Assembly: GCA_024694675.1 (NCBI GenBank)
Contig: JAILJO010000008.1
Span: forward strand, 1 to 35,196
From: Bacteroidales bacterium
GTDB lineage: Bacteria > Bacteroidota > Bacteroidia > Bacteroidales > UBA932
DNA length: 35,196 nt
Direction: 5' to 3'
In this document: piece by piece, positions 34,673 through 35,196 of the stretch
Position numbering within the stretch: position 1 is the stretch's first letter
How the letters are laid out: every line of letters begins with the position of its first letter
Position numbers and translations under genes: made by a program
Notes under the pieces: model-generated
The model's database searches: none
What the model saw: the letters and a program-made list of their open reading frames with translations, nothing else
Told to the model about the DNA's origin: nothing

Positions 34673-35196
34673 TCTGCCAACATCCTGGAACGATAAGATT
34701 CATCGTCCAGAAGCAACTCAACCTCGCCCATGATGTTCTCCACCGTGAAGTTCTCCTGCAGGAGTTCCTTGAAGGCAAGGCGGTCAATGATGAGATTGGC
34801 AAGGGACACATATTTCACCTTGATGATGCGCCTCATGATGAAGGCACTGGCGGCGGCGACCTTGTAGGTCACCACCTGCGGCGTACCAATAAGAGCGGCC
34901 TCCAAGGATGCCGTTCCGGAGTTGATAACAGCCGCCCTGGCATGCCTCAGAGCGCCATAGGTTTCTCCAAACACAACGTGCACAAAGTCCCTGTCACCCA
35001 GATACTTGGCATAATCTTCCATTGTGCGGAAAGGCGCCGCGGCCACCACGAAATGAAGCTCCGGCCGCTTGGAATGAAGGGCATCGGCAAACTCCATGAA
35101 CGTGGGCATCATGGAGCCTATCTCCATGTTCCTGGAACCAGCAAGAAGCGCTATCCACTCCACGTCCGGAAGTTCCGTCCGTTTAAGGAAAGAAGC
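34579..35196 (-). CDS. lpxB: Lipid-A-disaccharide synthase, C-terminal part
   Basis: The frame is open to the window end, so the gene continues beyond it and about 206 C-terminal residues are visible. The visible segment holds ALLAGSR, close to the start of the nucleotide-binding half, and INSGTASLEAALIGTPQVVTYK, the LpxB donor-site signature. It also has the later KYVSLANLI(I)DR and E(L/F)LQENFT stretches. LpxB joins UDP-diacylglucosamine to lipid X in the inner leaflet to make the lipid A disaccharide. The apparent start at 35163 is an internal GTG valine codon. Its last 94 bases overlap the convergent methyltransferase gene. Confidence 0.9.
   Translation of the reverse strand, partial: ASFLKRTELPDVEWIALLAGSRNMEIGSMMPTFMEFADALHSKRPELHFVVAAAPFRTMEDYAKYLGDRDFVHVVFGETYGALRHARAAVINSGTASLEAALIGTPQVVTYKVAAASAFIMRRIIKVKYVSLANLIIDRLAFKELLQENFTVENIMGEVELLLDDESYRSRMLADYAEVRELLGGTGASRCVARAMISNLPSESL

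Overview
The window is a contiguous, densely coded stretch of a chromosome from a member of the Bacteroidota, most likely an uncultured Bacteroidales. The evidence is the promoter signature (TAnnTTTG -7 elements, several with TTTG or ATTG about 20 nt upstream), the near absence of Shine-Dalgarno sequences, signal peptides ending in A-Q, a beta-barrel protein encoded next to a large TPR protein, and the gene families present. I see no phage, plasmid, transposase or CRISPR array. No stretch above 300 bases lacks a gene.

Layout. 1-3608 (+): four overlapping genes, namely the end of a CNNM/CBS membrane protein, a YgjP-type metallopeptidase, an HI0933-type flavoprotein and RmuC. 3595-8321 (-): mnmA, then a coupled trio of flavodiiron protein, heptose kinase HddA and an HddC-GmhB fusion. 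8364-12806 (+): an MTA/SAH nucleosidase, a small membrane protein, a secreted S9 dipeptidyl-peptidase-like enzyme and dihydrolipoamide dehydrogenase. 12795-15478 (-): an ABC-F ATPase and lipoate-protein ligase. 15549-18019 (-): an insulated unit of an unusual phosphoribosyltransferase and a CodB-type permease. 18017-30118 (-): a TPR protein, a beta-barrel protein, gyrB, a PgpH-type HD protein, tig, clpP, clpX and tRNA-Val. 30133-31628 (+): ftsE, nth and tRNA-Ala(CGC). 31694-33361 (-): a phosphohexomutase. 33425-34672 (+): a THUMP-like methyltransferase that runs into the convergent 3' end of lpxB (-), which leaves the window.

Genes that work together: HddA and HddC-GmhB supply three of the steps to GDP-D-glycero-alpha-D-manno-heptose. 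LplA and Lpd both serve lipoylated 2-oxoacid dehydrogenase complexes. Trigger factor, ClpP and ClpX form a protein-quality operon. The permease and phosphoribosyltransferase look like a base-salvage pair.

The most notable signals are two related palindromic repeat elements (1535-1626 and 34182-34268) that lie in frame inside two unrelated protein genes, recalling the Rickettsia palindromic elements. Others are a roughly 100-residue insertion in MnmA, leaders that are almost entirely hairpin in front of the phosphoribosyltransferase and TPR genes, three divergent promoter pairs of the same back-to-back geometry, and very short predicted 5' leaders at six genes. All calls come from reading the sequence; no database search was run.
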